From NCBI RefSeq assembly GCF_013407595.1, contig NZ_JABEKX010000001.1:328522-392521 (forward strand): a DNA stretch of 64,000 nucleotides, in the 5' to 3' direction. A program made the translations under genes and the position numbers. Below are positions 9,412 through 19,048 of the stretch, piece after piece. The notes beneath the pieces are model-generated. The model ran no database searches. It was given only the letters and a program-made list of their open reading frames with translations, and was not told the DNA's origin. Source of the stretch: Lacticaseibacillus absianus. Its GTDB lineage: Bacteria > Bacillota > Bacilli > Lactobacillales > Lactobacillaceae. How positions within the stretch are numbered: position 1 is the stretch's first letter; every line of letters starts with the position of its first letter.

Positions 9412-11708
9412 TGGCAAAACAGGCAGATCAGTATTTTGACGTGGCCCCTTGGACGGTCACGGAAACGGGGTTCGACCCTGAGCACGGGCGGGTGGCGGAA
9501 TCGATCTTCTCCGTCGCCAACGAGTATTCCGGCGTGCGCGGTACCTTCGAGGAGGATTACAGCGGCGACACGCTTCAAGGCAGTTACTTCAACGGGGTCT
9601 ACGAATACGCACCGGCAGACCCGTCGATCCAGTACGCCGGCATCCAAAAGCGCGGCCACTTCATGGTCAACGCCGTCGACTGGCTCGCCTTGCGCCTCGA
9701 GATCGACGGGGAGCGGCTCGACTTGCACACCGTCGCGTTCAGCGACTTCACGCGGACGCTCGATTTGCGCACCGGGCTGTTGACCCGGTCGCTGGTCTGG
9801 ACCCTCGGGGATGGTCGCCAGCTGGCCCTGCGCTTCGAGCGCTTCGTCTCAATGGTGACCGCCAGCGCCGTCTACCAGCGGGTGACGCTGACGCCGGTGA
9901 ACTTCTCCGGCGAGGTGACCCTGACGACGACGCTCAACTTCGACACCCGCCATGGCAACAGCGCAGACTCATACTGGGAGGACCTGCGTGACTTCAACGA
10001 CCCGATGCGCTTTGGGCTGCTCGCCAAGACCAAGGGGACGCGCAAGCGCGTCTTCTCCGTGGCACGCCTGACGCTGACCGGCGCGGCGGCGGCCACCAAC
10101 GAGCCCGTCGCGGCGGTCCGCGTGGTCGGTCGGAAGCTGACGCTGCCGCTGAGTGAAGGTGAGGCGGTGACGCTGGAGAAGCGCGTGACGAACATTGTGG
10201 AAAAACGCCCGACCGTCCCGAACGACGAGCTGTGGGCGACGGGGCGCGCCGCCAGCGACGCTCAGCCGGCGTTCGCGGCGGCGCTGGCCGCCCAGACGGC
10301 CTATTGGACAGACTTCTGGGCCCACAACGACATCGAGATCACCGGTGACGATGAGAATCAGCAGGGGATCCGCTTTTGCATCTTCCAGATGGCCCAGACC
10401 TACCACGGCCAAGACGTGACCAACAACATCGGCGCCAAGGGGCTGACCGGCGAGGCGTACGGTGGGCTGGCGTTTTGGGACACTGAGACCATGTGCCTGC
10501 CGTTCTACCTGTTCAACGACATCCAGGCGGCCAAGAACCTGGTCGAGTTCCGGTACACCACGCTTGAAGCGGCCAAGCGCCGCGCGAAGATGGTGAACTG
10601 TGAGGGGGCGAGCTACCCGATCTCGACGATCAACGGGGACGAGTCGACGAGCCTATGGCAGCACGCCAACACGCAGCTGCAGCCGAGCACGGCGGTCGCC
10701 TACGCGATCTGGCATTACGTGCACCTGACTGATGACACCGCGTTTTTGAACGGGCACGGGAGCGAAATGCTGGTCGAGATCGCCCGCTTCCTGTATTCGC
10801 GCGGCGACTGGAACCGCAAGCACGAGTTCAGCTTCTACGGCGTGATGGGTCCAGATGAGTTCCAGGTGATGGTCAATCACGATGCCTACACCAACTACAT
10901 GGGGCTCAAGACGTTCGCCTACACGCTGCAGGTCGTCGCGGCGATGAAGGCCGGCGCGCCGGATGCCTATGCTGCCTTGGTCGCCGCGACCGGGGTGACT
11001 GACGCGGAGCTGGCGCACTGGCAAGACGCCAGCGATCACATGGTCTTTCTCGGCGACAACAACGGGATGATCGAGCAGCAGCAGGGCTTCTACGACCTGC
11101 CGCACGTTGACGTCGACCAGATCCCGATCAGCGACTTTCCGCTGTACGATCACTGGTCCTACGACCGGCTGTTCCGCAACGACATGATCAAGCAGCCGGA
11201 TGTGCTGATGTTTCAGTTCCTGTACAGCACAGACTTCTCGCTGCGTTCGAAGCGCCTGAACTATGAGTACTACACGCCGCGCACGATCCACGAGTCCTCG
11301 CTGTCGCCGTCGATCCACTCGATCATGGCCCAGGAGCTGCATAAGCCAGACGACGCCTACAAGTTCTTCCAGTTCGCGACTCGCATGGACCTGGATAACT
11401 ATAACCGCAATACCCGCGATGGGTTACACACGACCTCGATCGCGGCGGCGTGGCTGAACATCGTGTACGGCTTCGGCGGCCTGCGCAGCGACGGTCCACT
11501 GCTCACCCTGGCGCCGGGGTTGCCGGCGCAGTGGCAACGCTATGCGTTCCGGATCAACTACCGCGGTGCGAACATTGCGGTGACGGTCGACCGCACGCAG
11601 GTGACCCTGACCGCTACGGCGCCAGTCACGCTGAAGGTCTACGATCAAGTGCAGACCGTGACCACGACGCCGCTGACGTTGGCGCTGCCGGCGCAGTGGC
11701 AAGCATAA
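9408..11708 (+). CDS. GH65 family disaccharide phosphorylase
   Basis: A 766-residue intact cytoplasmic GH65 enzyme, the usual length for maltose, kojibiose and nigerose phosphorylases. It has an N-terminal beta-sandwich, a linker, an (alpha/alpha)6 barrel with GVMGPDEFQVMVNHDAYTNY carrying the catalytic Glu, and a small C-terminal beta domain. The phosphate-side motif region TPRTIHESSLSPSIHS is complete. It should phosphorolyse an alpha-glucoside to beta-glucose-1-phosphate plus a sugar; the exact linkage specificity is not readable. Two adjacent ATGs (9408 and 9411) overlap the end of the interrupted GH65 gene. The next gene, beta-phosphoglucomutase, consumes its product, which strongly supports the inverting phosphorylase assignment. 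Confidence 0.9.
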   Translation: MMAKQADQYFDVAPWTVTETGFDPEHGRVAESIFSVANEYSGVRGTFEEDYSGDTLQGSYFNGVYEYAPADPSIQYAGIQKRGHFMVNAVDWLALRLEIDGERLDLHTVAFSDFTRTLDLRTGLLTRSLVWTLGDGRQLALRFERFVSMVTASAVYQRVTLTPVNFSGEVTLTTTLNFDTRHGNSADSYWEDLRDFNDPMRFGLLAKTKGTRKRVFSVARLTLTGAAAATNEPVAAVRVVGRKLTLPLSEGEAVTLEKRVTNIVEKRPTVPNDELWATGRAASDAQPAFAAALAAQTAYWTDFWAHNDIEITGDDENQQGIRFCIFQMAQTYHGQDVTNNIGAKGLTGEAYGGLAFWDTETMCLPFYLFNDIQAAKNLVEFRYTTLEAAKRRAKMVNCEGASYPISTINGDESTSLWQHANTQLQPSTAVAYAIWHYVHLTDDTAFLNGHGSEMLVEIARFLYSRGDWNRKHEFSFYGVMGPDEFQVMVNHDAYTNYMGLKTFAYTLQVVAAMKAGAPDAYAALVAATGVTDAELAHWQDASDHMVFLGDNNGMIEQQQGFYDLPHVDVDQIPISDFPLYDHWSYDRLFRNDMIKQPDVLMFQFLYSTDFSLRSKRLNYEYYTPRTIHESSLSPSIHSIMAQELHKPDDAYKFFQFATRMDLDNYNRNTRDGLHTTSIAAAWLNIVYGFGGLRSDGPLLTLAPGLPAQWQRYAFRINYRGANIAVTVDRTQVTLTATAPVTLKVYDQVQTVTTTPLTLALPAQWQA

Positions 11709-11718
11709 GGAGGAAAAT

Positions 11719-12393
11719 ATGCGACTTAAAGGATTTGTTTTTGACCTCGACGGGGTGATCACCGATACCGCACGCTTCCACTACCAGGCGTGGGCCAAGA
11801 TCGCCGAAGATGAACTCGGTATCCGGATCACGCCGGCGGTCAATGAGGGGCTCAAAGGCGTCAGCCGCATGGACTCCCTGGAGGTGATCCTGAAGTACGG
11901 GCATCAAGAACACGACTACACCGAGGCGCAGAAGGTCCAGTTCGCCACGGCCAAGAACGATTATTACGGGCAGCTGATCGATCAGATCTCGCCGGAAGAC
12001 ATCCTGCCGGGGATGAAGGCCTTCCTCAACGCCTTGCGTCACGGCGGCTACGGGATCTCCCTGGCGTCGGCCTCTAAGAACGCGCCGCGCATCCTGACCG
12101 GGCTGGGGCTGACCGACTACTTCAATGCGATCGTCGACCCGGCGACGCTGCGCCACGGCAAGCCGGACCCGGAGATCTTCGCCCGTGGCGCGGAGCTGCT
12201 GGGGCTTGCCCCCGGCGAGGTCGTTGGACTCGAAGACGCTGTCGCCGGGGTCCAGTCGATCAAGGCGGCCGGCGAGTTCGCCGTCGGGATCGGGGACCGG
12301 CAGTTGCTGGCGCAGGCGGACCTCGTCTTCCCGTCGACGGCCGACGTGTCGCTGGCGGCGATCGAGACCGCCTTTGCCGAGGCGCAGGGGTGA
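11719..12393 (+). CDS. pgmB: Beta-phosphoglucomutase
   Basis: A 224-residue HAD-superfamily enzyme converting beta-glucose-1-phosphate to glucose-6-phosphate. The nucleophile Asp9 and acid/base Asp11 sit in FDLDGVITDTA; SASKN (motif II) and KPDPEIF with GLEDAVAGVQ (motifs III and IV) follow in order. The substrate-specificity cap GLKGVSRMDSLE is present. A GGAGG site lies just before ATG 11719. Placement right after two GH65 genes is the classic arrangement that channels phosphorylase product into glycolysis. It is the last gene of the operon, followed by a hairpin terminator at 12536. Confidence 0.95.
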   Translation: MRLKGFVFDLDGVITDTARFHYQAWAKIAEDELGIRITPAVNEGLKGVSRMDSLEVILKYGHQEHDYTEAQKVQFATAKNDYYGQLIDQISPEDILPGMKAFLNALRHGGYGISLASASKNAPRILTGLGLTDYFNAIVDPATLRHGKPDPEIFARGAELLGLAPGEVVGLEDAVAGVQSIKAAGEFAVGIGDRQLLAQADLVFPSTADVSLAAIETAFAEAQG

Positions 12394-12628
12394 CGAGCGG
12401 CACGGCTGATGCCCTCGGTTCGCGACCTGCGTGAGGCGATGATCACCGTTGGCGCGGCCACTGGGGTCGGGGCCGGGCCAGCCGGTCGGTCATCGGTCAC
12501 AGCCGACGCTGACTGGTCGGCGCATGCGATCGCGCAAAGCGCTCCCCGAGAAATCTCGAGGAGCGCTTTTGGCGTTCACTGAAGGCGGTCATGGACTGAA
12601 TCGAAGGCGCCGTTAGACCGGGCGCGAT
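12394..12628. other. Intergenic region between convergent pgmB and PTS genes
   Basis: About 140 GC-rich bases after pgmB hold no gene or motif that I recognise. The terminator at 12536-12570 follows, then about 60 bases to the stop codon of the PTS permease. Confidence 0.6.
12536..12570. terminator. Bidirectional intrinsic terminator
   Basis: AAAGCGCTCCCCGAG pairs with CTCGAGGAGCGCTTT (14 of 15) around an AAAT loop, with an A run on the left and a T run on the right. It lies between convergent pgmB and the PTS EIIC gene and can serve both. Confidence 0.85.
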
Positions 12629-13984
12629 TCAGTCGGTCGCGTCCGCGGGGGCCTGTTCCTCCGCCAACAGTTTTTGGTCGTACAGCCGGAAGAACGGGTA
12701 GTAGATGACGATGGATAACCCGAGGTTGATGAAGGCTAGGATCACCGCTGGCAAGTTACCGCCGGTCCCCAGCCAGGCGCCCACACCGACAGGGAGCACC
12801 CAAGCGATCGCCGTGTTGACGGCACCGACGATACCAATCTTGATCGCAAAATAGGCGAGGGAAGCCGAAATGATCGGGTTGATCAGGAACGGAATGATCA
12901 GGTAGGGGTTGTAGACGATCGGGGCCCCGAAGATGATCGGCTCATTGATGTTGAAGACGGCCGGAATGATCGCGGTGTGCCCAAGCACTTGGAGCTGCTT
13001 AGACTTCGCCCGGAAGTTCATCAGCAGGGCTAACCCCAGCGTGCCACCAGCTCCCCCTAAGAAGACCCACATATTGATGAAGTCGCCCGCGAAGACGTTG
13101 TGCGCACCGTTGATGTTTTCGGTCAGCGCAACGAGCAGGATCGGGTTGATGAACGAATTCTTGATGATCGCAGTGCCGTGTACCCCGACGATCCAGAGGA
13201 GGTGGATCAGCAGTAAGATGACGACCATCCCCAGCCAGGAACCGGTCAGGTACTTCACGAAGCCGAACGGTGCGGCCAGCAGCGCGTGGACGTCGGTGCC
13301 CAAGAAGCCGAGCACGGTGACCATGGCGATGACGACCAGCGCCACGAGGATCAGTGGGATCAAAGACGCGAAGGAGCGACTGACCCCGGCCGGGACCCCC
13401 TCAGGCATTTTGATCGTCAGATCACGGTTCACGCAGAACCGGTAGATCTGAACCGCTAAGATGCCCATGACGATGGAGATGAAGATCCCGATCCCCCCGA
13501 AGCGGGTCACCCAGCCGTTGGCCAAGGCCAACCCGTTGACAGAGCCAGTGTTGGCCACGACTTTGGTGGTGACCCCGACGGCATTCCCGTTCTGCCAGAC
13601 AATCGACGGAATGGTCATCAGGAAGGCGAACAGCGACAGGATCGCGCCGGTGAAGGAATTGAGCTTGTCCTCGCCGTCTTTGCGGTACTCCTCAACGTAG
13701 TAGTAGCCGACTGCGAGCGCGTAGTAGATGGCGATGGTGCCGAGGGCCATCGTGTTGCCCACGGAGTAGAAGGCCGAGAAGCGCAGGAGCGTGTTTTGGA
13801 AGAATGATGCCGCAAAGGGGAAGATGCTGGGTAAGTTGTTCAAGATCAAAAAGATCGAGGCGACGATCGTGAAGGGGACAGCGGCCAGGCTAGCGTTCAT
13901 AATGCCGCGGATGACCTTCGTGTTGGCGATCTTGTTGAGTGGTGGTAGGAGCTTGGTCTCCAAGAACTCAAAGAATTTATTCAT
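12629..13984 (-). CDS. PTS EIIC, cellobiose/lactose family
   Basis: A 451-residue membrane permease (EIIC) of the lactose/cellobiose/chitobiose PTS family, with about ten hydrophobic segments. The family signature NINEPIIFGAP near residue 338 contains the conserved Glu involved in sugar binding. No EIIA or EIIB domain is fused and none is encoded nearby, so those partners must be elsewhere. Its ATG overlaps the stop of the upstream phospho-beta-glucosidase gene (ATGA), so the two are co-translated. The substrate is probably a beta-glucoside delivered as the 6-phosphate to the GH1 enzyme. Expression should follow the cre-containing promoter at 15376. Confidence 0.88.
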   Translation of the reverse strand: MNKFFEFLETKLLPPLNKIANTKVIRGIMNASLAAVPFTIVASIFLILNNLPSIFPFAASFFQNTLLRFSAFYSVGNTMALGTIAIYYALAVGYYYVEEYRKDGEDKLNSFTGAILSLFAFLMTIPSIVWQNGNAVGVTTKVVANTGSVNGLALANGWVTRFGGIGIFISIVMGILAVQIYRFCVNRDLTIKMPEGVPAGVSRSFASLIPLILVALVVIAMVTVLGFLGTDVHALLAAPFGFVKYLTGSWLGMVVILLLIHLLWIVGVHGTAIIKNSFINPILLVALTENINGAHNVFAGDFINMWVFLGGAGGTLGLALLMNFRAKSKQLQVLGHTAIIPAVFNINEPIIFGAPIVYNPYLIIPFLINPIISASLAYFAIKIGIVGAVNTAIAWVLPVGVGAWLGTGGNLPAVILAFINLGLSIVIYYPFFRLYDQKLLAEEQAPADATD

Positions 13985-15360
13985 GACTGATGACTCCTTT
14001 CTTCGATGACATGCTTGAACCAGTAGTAGCTGTCTTTGGGGTAGCGTTGCATCGTCTTCACGTCGTCATCGGTGCGATCGACGAAGATGAAGCCGTAGCG
14101 TTTGCGAATCCCTTCGTGCACGCTGATCAGGTCGATCGACGACCAAGGCAGGTAGCCTTGAACGGGGACCCCGTTGGCGCGCGCTGCATCGATGGCAGCT
14201 AAGTGCTGCGTCAAGTAGTCGATGCGATAGTCGTCGTGGACCTGGTGATCGGCGGTCAACTCATCGTAAGCCCCGAGCCCGTTTTCGGTGACCAAGATCG
14301 GCAGGCCGTAGCGGTCATTGGTCTGCTCCAGTGACGTTTGCAGACCGAGCGGATCGACGGTCCAGTTAAAGGCGTTCTTCTTGAGGTAAGGATTGGTGAC
14401 ACCCTTGTAGAAGTTGGGTTCGTAGACATCCTCGGATTGCTGATCTGACACCCCTGCAGCCCGCGCCTCACCGGCTTGGGGGAAGCTGACAGTCGCCGTG
14501 GTGTAGTAGTTGAAGCCGATGAAGTCGGGCCGGTTGTCGGCCACTAAGGCGCGGTGTTCCGGTAAGATCGCGAGGTCGATGCCCAGCTGGGCCAGGTGAG
14601 CTTTGAAAACTGGGTTGATCTGGCATTTGACAGAGAAATCTAAGTACGCCCAGTTGCGGATCGCGTTGAAGTCGAGTGCCGCCCGAACGTCCTCGGGTCT
14701 GGCAGTCAGCGGGTAGACATATGAGATATTCGGTACGGGCCCGATCTGCCCGTCGGGGATGAGCGCGTGACATTGCTGGATCGCGTATTTTTCTGCGATC
14801 ATCATATTGTAGAAGGACCGGTAACGGCCCTCGTTGGTATCGTGGCTGCCGATGATCTTGGTGTCCGCCAGTAACATGATATTGGGTTCGTTGATCGTTA
14901 GCCAGTATTTCACGCGATCGCCGAAGTGCTCGAACAGCACGCGCGTATATTGACGGTACGCGTTAATTGTGGCAGGATTGTGCCACCCGCCGGCTTGCTG
15001 AAGTGCGTCTGGCAAGTCAAAATGGTAGGTGGTGACGATCGGCGTGATGTTGAGGGCCAACAGGGTGTTGATGACATCGTCGTAATGCGCGAGGCCCTTA
15101 GGGTTGATCGTACCATCGGCAGCCATGATCCGGGTCCAGGCAAATGAGAGACGCAAGGCGTTGACACCCATCTCGGCTAGCAACCGAAAGTCTTCCTTGA
15201 AGCGGTGGTAGTGATCGACGGCGACCGTAAAATCAGCGATGGTGTGATCGGTTCGCTGACGCGTGTCTTGAACAGAGGGTTGCTTGCCGTCAACGGCGAC
15301 GGCGCCTTCAGTTTGGTGAGCGGAAAGGGAAGCGCCCCAGAAAAATGGTGGTTGTGTCAT
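13981..15360 (-). CDS. 6-phospho-beta-glucosidase, GH1
   Basis: A 459-residue cytoplasmic GH1 enzyme that hydrolyses beta-glucoside 6-phosphates to glucose-6-phosphate and an aglycone or sugar. The acid/base Glu158 is in TINEPN and the nucleophile Glu359 is in VTENG. The N-terminal FFWGASLSAHQTEGA is the usual GH1 start. The length matches the family. It is the first gene of a two-gene operon with the PTS permease, divergent from a DeoR-type regulator at 15470. 6-phospho-beta-galactosidase activity is an alternative, but the EIIC subfamily favours beta-glucosides. Confidence 0.88.
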   Translation of the reverse strand: MTQPPFFWGASLSAHQTEGAVAVDGKQPSVQDTRQRTDHTIADFTVAVDHYHRFKEDFRLLAEMGVNALRLSFAWTRIMAADGTINPKGLAHYDDVINTLLALNITPIVTTYHFDLPDALQQAGGWHNPATINAYRQYTRVLFEHFGDRVKYWLTINEPNIMLLADTKIIGSHDTNEGRYRSFYNMMIAEKYAIQQCHALIPDGQIGPVPNISYVYPLTARPEDVRAALDFNAIRNWAYLDFSVKCQINPVFKAHLAQLGIDLAILPEHRALVADNRPDFIGFNYYTTATVSFPQAGEARAAGVSDQQSEDVYEPNFYKGVTNPYLKKNAFNWTVDPLGLQTSLEQTNDRYGLPILVTENGLGAYDELTADHQVHDDYRIDYLTQHLAAIDAARANGVPVQGYLPWSSIDLISVHEGIRKRYGFIFVDRTDDDVKTMQRYPKDSYYWFKHVIEERSHQS

Positions 15361-15375
15361 AATATCCTCCTGATT

Positions 15376-15394
15376 TGATTACGCTTTCAGTATA
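15376..15394 (-). promoter_or_regulatory. cre site and -10 element of the beta-glucoside operon
   Basis: On the minus strand TGAAAGCGTAATCA (15389-15376) matches the CcpA consensus at 13 of 14 positions. It directly follows TATACT (15394-15389), a good -10. CcpA bound at the start site would repress the operon when glucose is present. No strong -35 is visible, so the divergent regulator may activate. Confidence 0.65.
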
Positions 15395-15469
15395 CGGAAG
15401 GCGTGCCCGAATGCGACAGACCCGAACATATCCTGGGATATATGGTAAATTGAGGTGGAGGGAAACTGG

Positions 15470-16165
15470 ATGAGAACGACAGAAAGTGCAGTGATCGCAA
15501 GGCGCAACCGTGAGTTAGCTTTCCTGAAGCAGCAGGTCCACACGACGACCAGCGCGCTGGCAGCGCAGTTCGATGTCTCCTTGATGACGATCAACCGTGA
15601 TCTGCATATGTTCATCAAGAAGGGGCTCGTGCTACATGACTACGGCGAAGTGGTATGGGTCGGCGACCTCGGGGCCAGTAGTCAGATCAGCGACGCAAGG
15701 GCACAGGAACTGATCCCTCGACTGAGGACTGCGGCAGGTGACGCGCACCGCGTGTTGATGAGCACAAGCCCGCTGACAGCGGCGCTGGCGTACACACTTG
15801 CGGGGCAGGGCATTCACTTCATGACGAATCAGTTGGTCCAGCCCCCGAGTGGTGTAGATCCGTTCGACCAGTTGCCGGTCCTAACGGGCGGCCAACTCGA
15901 ACGGTTCGATGGTCAGCAGAGCTTTTCGGGCGACACCGCCATTCAGGCCATCAAGCACTTTGACGCCGATCTGGCCTTGATCTATGCCGTCGGGTACTCG
16001 GCGCGACTGTTGACGACGAGTACGCTGTATGAGTCTGTGGTGGCCCGAACGATGCTAGAAAGTGCGCATCAGGTCATTGTCTTCTTGGCGGACGGCGCGC
16101 GGGGGCACGAGGCGAACTTTATGATCGTCAAGTCGGAGCGGCTGGCGCGGGTCCAGGTGATCTAG
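15470..16165 (+). CDS. DeoR-family transcriptional regulator
   Basis: A 231-residue regulator. Residues 10-60 form a DeoR-type winged helix-turn-helix (ALAAQFDVSLMTINRDLHMF), and the rest is a sugar-phosphate isomerase-like effector domain of slightly reduced length. ATG 15470 is chosen because GGAGGG precedes it at good spacing; an in-frame GTG at 15455 would place the start inside that ribosome site. It is divergent from the GH1-PTS operon and is probably its regulator, with a phosphorylated sugar as effector (inference). A terminator follows at 16231. Confidence 0.8.
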   Translation: MRTTESAVIARRNRELAFLKQQVHTTTSALAAQFDVSLMTINRDLHMFIKKGLVLHDYGEVVWVGDLGASSQISDARAQELIPRLRTAAGDAHRVLMSTSPLTAALAYTLAGQGIHFMTNQLVQPPSGVDPFDQLPVLTGGQLERFDGQQSFSGDTAIQAIKHFDADLALIYAVGYSARLLTTSTLYESVVARTMLESAHQVIVFLADGARGHEANFMIVKSERLARVQVI

Positions 16166-16230
16166 CGCTGGCTCGTGCCGCCTAAAGGGCTGGAGACTGC
16201 GCACACCGTCTAGGCGCAACGACTGAACTG

Positions 16231-16258
16231 CCGACGCCGACCGTGCGTCGGTTTTTTT
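16231..16258 (+). terminator. Intrinsic terminator of the DeoR-type gene
   Basis: CCGACGC (16231-16237) pairs with GCGTCGG (16245-16251), followed by a run of seven T. Confidence 0.85.
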
Positions 16259-16343
16259 GGGCGGGTGAGGCTCGCGGTGTGAGCTAGCGGTCAGGCGTAT
16301 GCGCCCGGCCGTAAGTGGTGGCCCGAAGCGCGGTGCGAGCACC

Positions 16344-16389
16344 AAAAAATCCGGTAAGCTCCGCGGGGGTGACCCGTTCTTACCGGATT
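16344..16389 (-). terminator. Intrinsic terminator of the amino-acid transporter operon
   Basis: On the minus strand AATCCGGTAAG (16389-16379) pairs with CTTACCGGATT (16358-16348) and runs into six T. It lies just downstream of the ATPase gene. Confidence 0.85.
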
Positions 16390-16411
16390 GAGGCTAGATC
16401 TGTGGCGTGGC

Positions 16412-17155
16412 TCACGCCCGGTTCAAGTAGCGCTTCAGGAATTCCTGCGTCCGCAACTCTTGTGGGTGGTCGAACAGCTGCTCGGGCGTGCCGCTTTCGG
16501 CGATCACGCCTTGGTCCATGAAGACGACGCGGTCGGAGACGTCGCGCGCGAAGGCCATCTCATGCGTGACGACGATCATCGTCAGCCCGGTGGTCGCCAG
16601 CTGTTGCATCGCGTTCAACACGTCGTCGACCATCTCGGGGTCTAGCGCGCTGGTTGGCTCGTCGAACAGCAGGACTTCCGGGTCCATCGCCACGGCGCGC
16701 GCGATCGCGACGCGCTGCTTTTGGCCGCCGGAGAGCTGGGCGGGCTTGGCGTTGACATAGGGTGCCATGCCGACTTGCTGGAGCAGGTCGAGCGCGTGGG
16801 CCTTGGCCTGCGCGGCGTCACGGTGCAGCACGGTCTGCTGCGGCGTCATCACGTTCTGGAGCACGGTCAGGTTATTGAAGAGGTTGAAGCTCTGGAACAC
16901 CATGCCGACCTTAGCCCGGTACTGCGGCAGGTCGAAGTCGCGCGCCAAGATGCTCGCACCGTGAAACAGGATGTCGCCATCCGTCGGCGTTTCGAGCAGG
17001 TTGAGGTTGCGCAGTAGCGTCGACTTGCCGGAGCCGGAGCGGCCGATGATAGAGACGACTTCCCCGGCCGCAACGGCGAAGTTGATGTCGGACAGGACTT
17101 CGTGGGCCCCGAACGTCTTCTTGAGGTTCTGGATCTGAATGATCGGGTCTGTCAT
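16412..17155 (-). CDS. Amino-acid (lysine) ABC transporter ATP-binding protein, GlnQ type
   Basis: A 247-residue ABC ATPase with Walker A GRSGSGKS, signature LSGGQKQR and Walker [14 protein letters not shown], closest in pattern to GlnQ/HisP-type polar amino-acid transporters. It energises the fused binding-protein/permease encoded immediately upstream, one base away. The pair sits behind a lysine riboswitch, so the imported amino acid is most likely lysine rather than glutamine. This resembles the lysine-riboswitch-linked ABC systems (called LysXY) predicted in Lactobacillales. A terminator follows at 16344-16389. Confidence 0.9.
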   Translation of the reverse strand: MTDPIIQIQNLKKTFGAHEVLSDINFAVAAGEVVSIIGRSGSGKSTLLRNLNLLETPTDGDILFHGASILARDFDLPQYRAKVGMVFQSFNLFNNLTVLQNVMTPQQTVLHRDAAQAKAHALDLLQQVGMAPYVNAKPAQLSGGQKQRVAIARAVAMDPEVLLFDEPTSALDPEMVDDVLNAMQQLATTGLTMIVVTHEMAFARDVSDRVVFMDQGVIAESGTPEQLFDHPQELRTQEFLKRYLNRA

Positions 17156-17156
17156 G

Positions 17157-18728
17157 CTACTTCACCTCCGGCGTTTCGACTTGCATCTGGTTGGTCATCA
17201 CGTTGTAGTTCTTCGGCCCATCCAAGTGTTTTTCCACCAGCCGGAACAGGCGGCTGATCGAGAAGGTCAACAGCAGGTAGATCGCGCAGACGATCAGGTA
17301 GGTGTGGAAGAACTGGAAGTTCTGGCCGGCCACCGTCTGGGCGGAGAAGAATAGCTCGGACACGGAGATGATAGACAGGACTGAGGTGTCCTTGATGTTG
17401 ACGATGAATTCGTTAGTCACCGACGGCATGGCGTTACGCACGGCCTGCGGCAGGATCACCTTGACCATGGTCTGCAGGTGGGTGAACCCAAGCGCTTGGG
17501 CAGCTTCGAACTGGCCGGCGTCCACGGAGATGATGCCTCCGCGGATGATCTCAGAGATGTAAGCCCCGGTGTTGATCGACACGATCAAGAGCGCGGCCAG
17601 CGTGCGATCCATGTTGATCCCGAAGGCCTGCGCAGCGCCGTAGTAGAGCACGGCGGCCTGGACGATCATTGGCGTGCCCCGGAACACTTCGATGTAGACA
17701 GACAGCAGCCAGTTGACCAGGCCCTGCAAGCCGCGCTTGCCCAAGGTCTTGGGCTTCGGCATGGTGCGGACGATCCCGACCAGCAGGCCGATCAAGAAGC
17801 CGACCATTGTGCCGATCAGCGAGATCAAAAGCGTCATCCCGGTCCCGCGCAACAGCATTGGGCCGTACTGCTTCAGAATCGCCACCAGCCAGTTGCCGTC
17901 GCTGGTCGTGTCCGGTTGAACGGCGACGGCGGTCTCCATCATCTTCGCGCGTGTCTTGGCCGAGACCTTTGCCAGTGCGGCGTTGATCGCCGCCTTGTCC
18001 GGGTCGCCTTTGCGCAGCCCGATGGCGAGATCCACGTCTTCCGGGCTGGTCTTGAACCCGTTAGCCTTGGAGAAGGTGAGGTACGTCAGGTTCGGGTTCG
18101 CGTTTTGGGCGGTGATCCCTTCTGGCACTTCGGAGACATAGCCATCGATGGTGCCGGACTCCAGTGCAACGCGCATCGCTGGGAAGTTGTTCATCGCCGC
18201 TTCCTTGATCGCGCCTTTCATCTGATCGATCGCCTCGTAGTGGAAGGTCGAGAGCTGTGCGGTGATCTTCGCGTTCTTGAAGTCACGGATACTGGTCGCC
18301 TTGGCGAACTTGCTGTCGCGCCGCACGACGACTGTCAGCTTGGAGGCGTAGTAGGTGCGACTGAAGTCGATGGTCTCACGGCGCTCTGGGGTCGGGGACA
18401 TCCCGGCAATGATCGCATCGATCTTGCCGGAGGTCAGTGCGGGTGGTAGACCGTCCCATGAGGTCTTGACCACGACGACTTTTTTGCCCAACGCCTTGGC
18501 GATCTTCTTGGCCATCTGGACGTCGTACCCGTTGGCGTAGTCGCTGGAGCCTTGGATCTTGACGGCGCCGTTGGCCGCAGTCGGTTGCGTCCAGTTGAAC
18601 GGGGCGTAGCCGGCTTCCATGCCGACCTTCAGGGTGCCGGCGGCGTGCACCGGCTGGGGGGTAGCCGCCAGCGCGAGCGTCAGGGCGGCCCCGACGCCGA
18701 GCACCGCGGCCCAGATCTTCTTCATCAT
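17157..18728 (-). CDS. Fused substrate-binding protein and permease of lysine-type ABC transporter
   Basis: About 523 residues. A signal peptide ([20 protein letters not shown]) leads into a family-3 amino-acid binding domain (to about residue 280). A permease domain with about four to five membrane helices and an EAA loop ([12 protein letters not shown]) follows. Such SBP-permease fusions are typical of Lactobacillales. The likely starts are ATG 18728 or ATG 18737; GGGAG at 18741 is only two bases from the latter, so 18728 is preferred. The upstream leader contains a lysine riboswitch and terminator, which assigns lysine as the probable ligand and predicts repression when lysine is abundant. 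The ATPase gene follows immediately. Confidence 0.9.
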   Translation of the reverse strand: MMKKIWAAVLGVGAALTLALAATPQPVHAAGTLKVGMEAGYAPFNWTQPTAANGAVKIQGSSDYANGYDVQMAKKIAKALGKKVVVVKTSWDGLPPALTSGKIDAIIAGMSPTPERRETIDFSRTYYASKLTVVVRRDSKFAKATSIRDFKNAKITAQLSTFHYEAIDQMKGAIKEAAMNNFPAMRVALESGTIDGYVSEVPEGITAQNANPNLTYLTFSKANGFKTSPEDVDLAIGLRKGDPDKAAINAALAKVSAKTRAKMMETAVAVQPDTTSDGNWLVAILKQYGPMLLRGTGMTLLISLIGTMVGFLIGLLVGIVRTMPKPKTLGKRGLQGLVNWLLSVYIEVFRGTPMIVQAAVLYYGAAQAFGINMDRTLAALLIVSINTGAYISEIIRGGIISVDAGQFEAAQALGFTHLQTMVKVILPQAVRNAMPSVTNEFIVNIKDTSVLSIISVSELFFSAQTVAGQNFQFFHTYLIVCAIYLLLTFSISRLFRLVEKHLDGPKNYNVMTNQMQVETPEVK

Positions 18729-18794
18729 GATAGACATTGCTCCCTTCGTGTGTGGACGGTCGCCCGCCCGATTACCGTTGGGAAATAGAGAACG

Positions 18795-18830
18795 AAAAAA
18801 GGCCCTTGTTTGAGAATGCAAACAAAGGCC
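18795..18830 (-). terminator. Terminator of the lysine riboswitch expression platform
   Basis: On the minus strand GGCCTTTGTTTG pairs with CAAACAAGGGCC (11 of 12, the remaining pair a wobble) and is followed by six T. It lies between the aptamer and the transporter start, where lysine binding would favour its formation. Confidence 0.85.
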
Positions 18831-18848
18831 AACGTGGATTTCTGTAGT

Positions 18849-19025
18849 AACCAGAATCATAGCGCTCCGAAGCATGTGCTTCGACAGTCCAGCGGCTTTC
18901 GCCCACTGGCCCAACTCGCGCGCCCCTAATGACGCGTGGGTTTCGGCGGGGGTGCTTACGGCTGAGTCAACGTGGTTAGGCACTCATCAGCGTTCGTCAC
19001 CACCCGCGACCTCTATTTCTTGGTG
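18849..19025 (-). promoter_or_regulatory. Lysine riboswitch (L-box)
   Basis: The leader transcribed from the minus strand shows the L-box landmarks in order: AATAGAGG then GCG near the 5' side, CCGCCGAAAC, GTTGGGCCAG, GGCGAAAGCC, CTGGACTGTC and finally GGAGCGCTATG. Outer stem P1 forms between 19023-19013 and 18860-18851 (ACCAAGAA-ATAG with CTATGATTCTGGT, imperfect). Compared with the Bacillus subtilis lysC element the conserved core blocks are in the right order. A terminator hairpin and then the amino-acid transporter follow. Covariance-model confirmation was not possible here. Confidence 0.85.
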
Positions 19026-19048
19026 GTGTATTCAAATGTCTGTGCTTG

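Noticed and set aside
18849-19025. T-box leader as an alternative to the lysine riboswitch
   Set aside because: No TGGNACCGCG T-box sequence is present, while the ordered L-box blocks and core sequences match a lysine aptamer.
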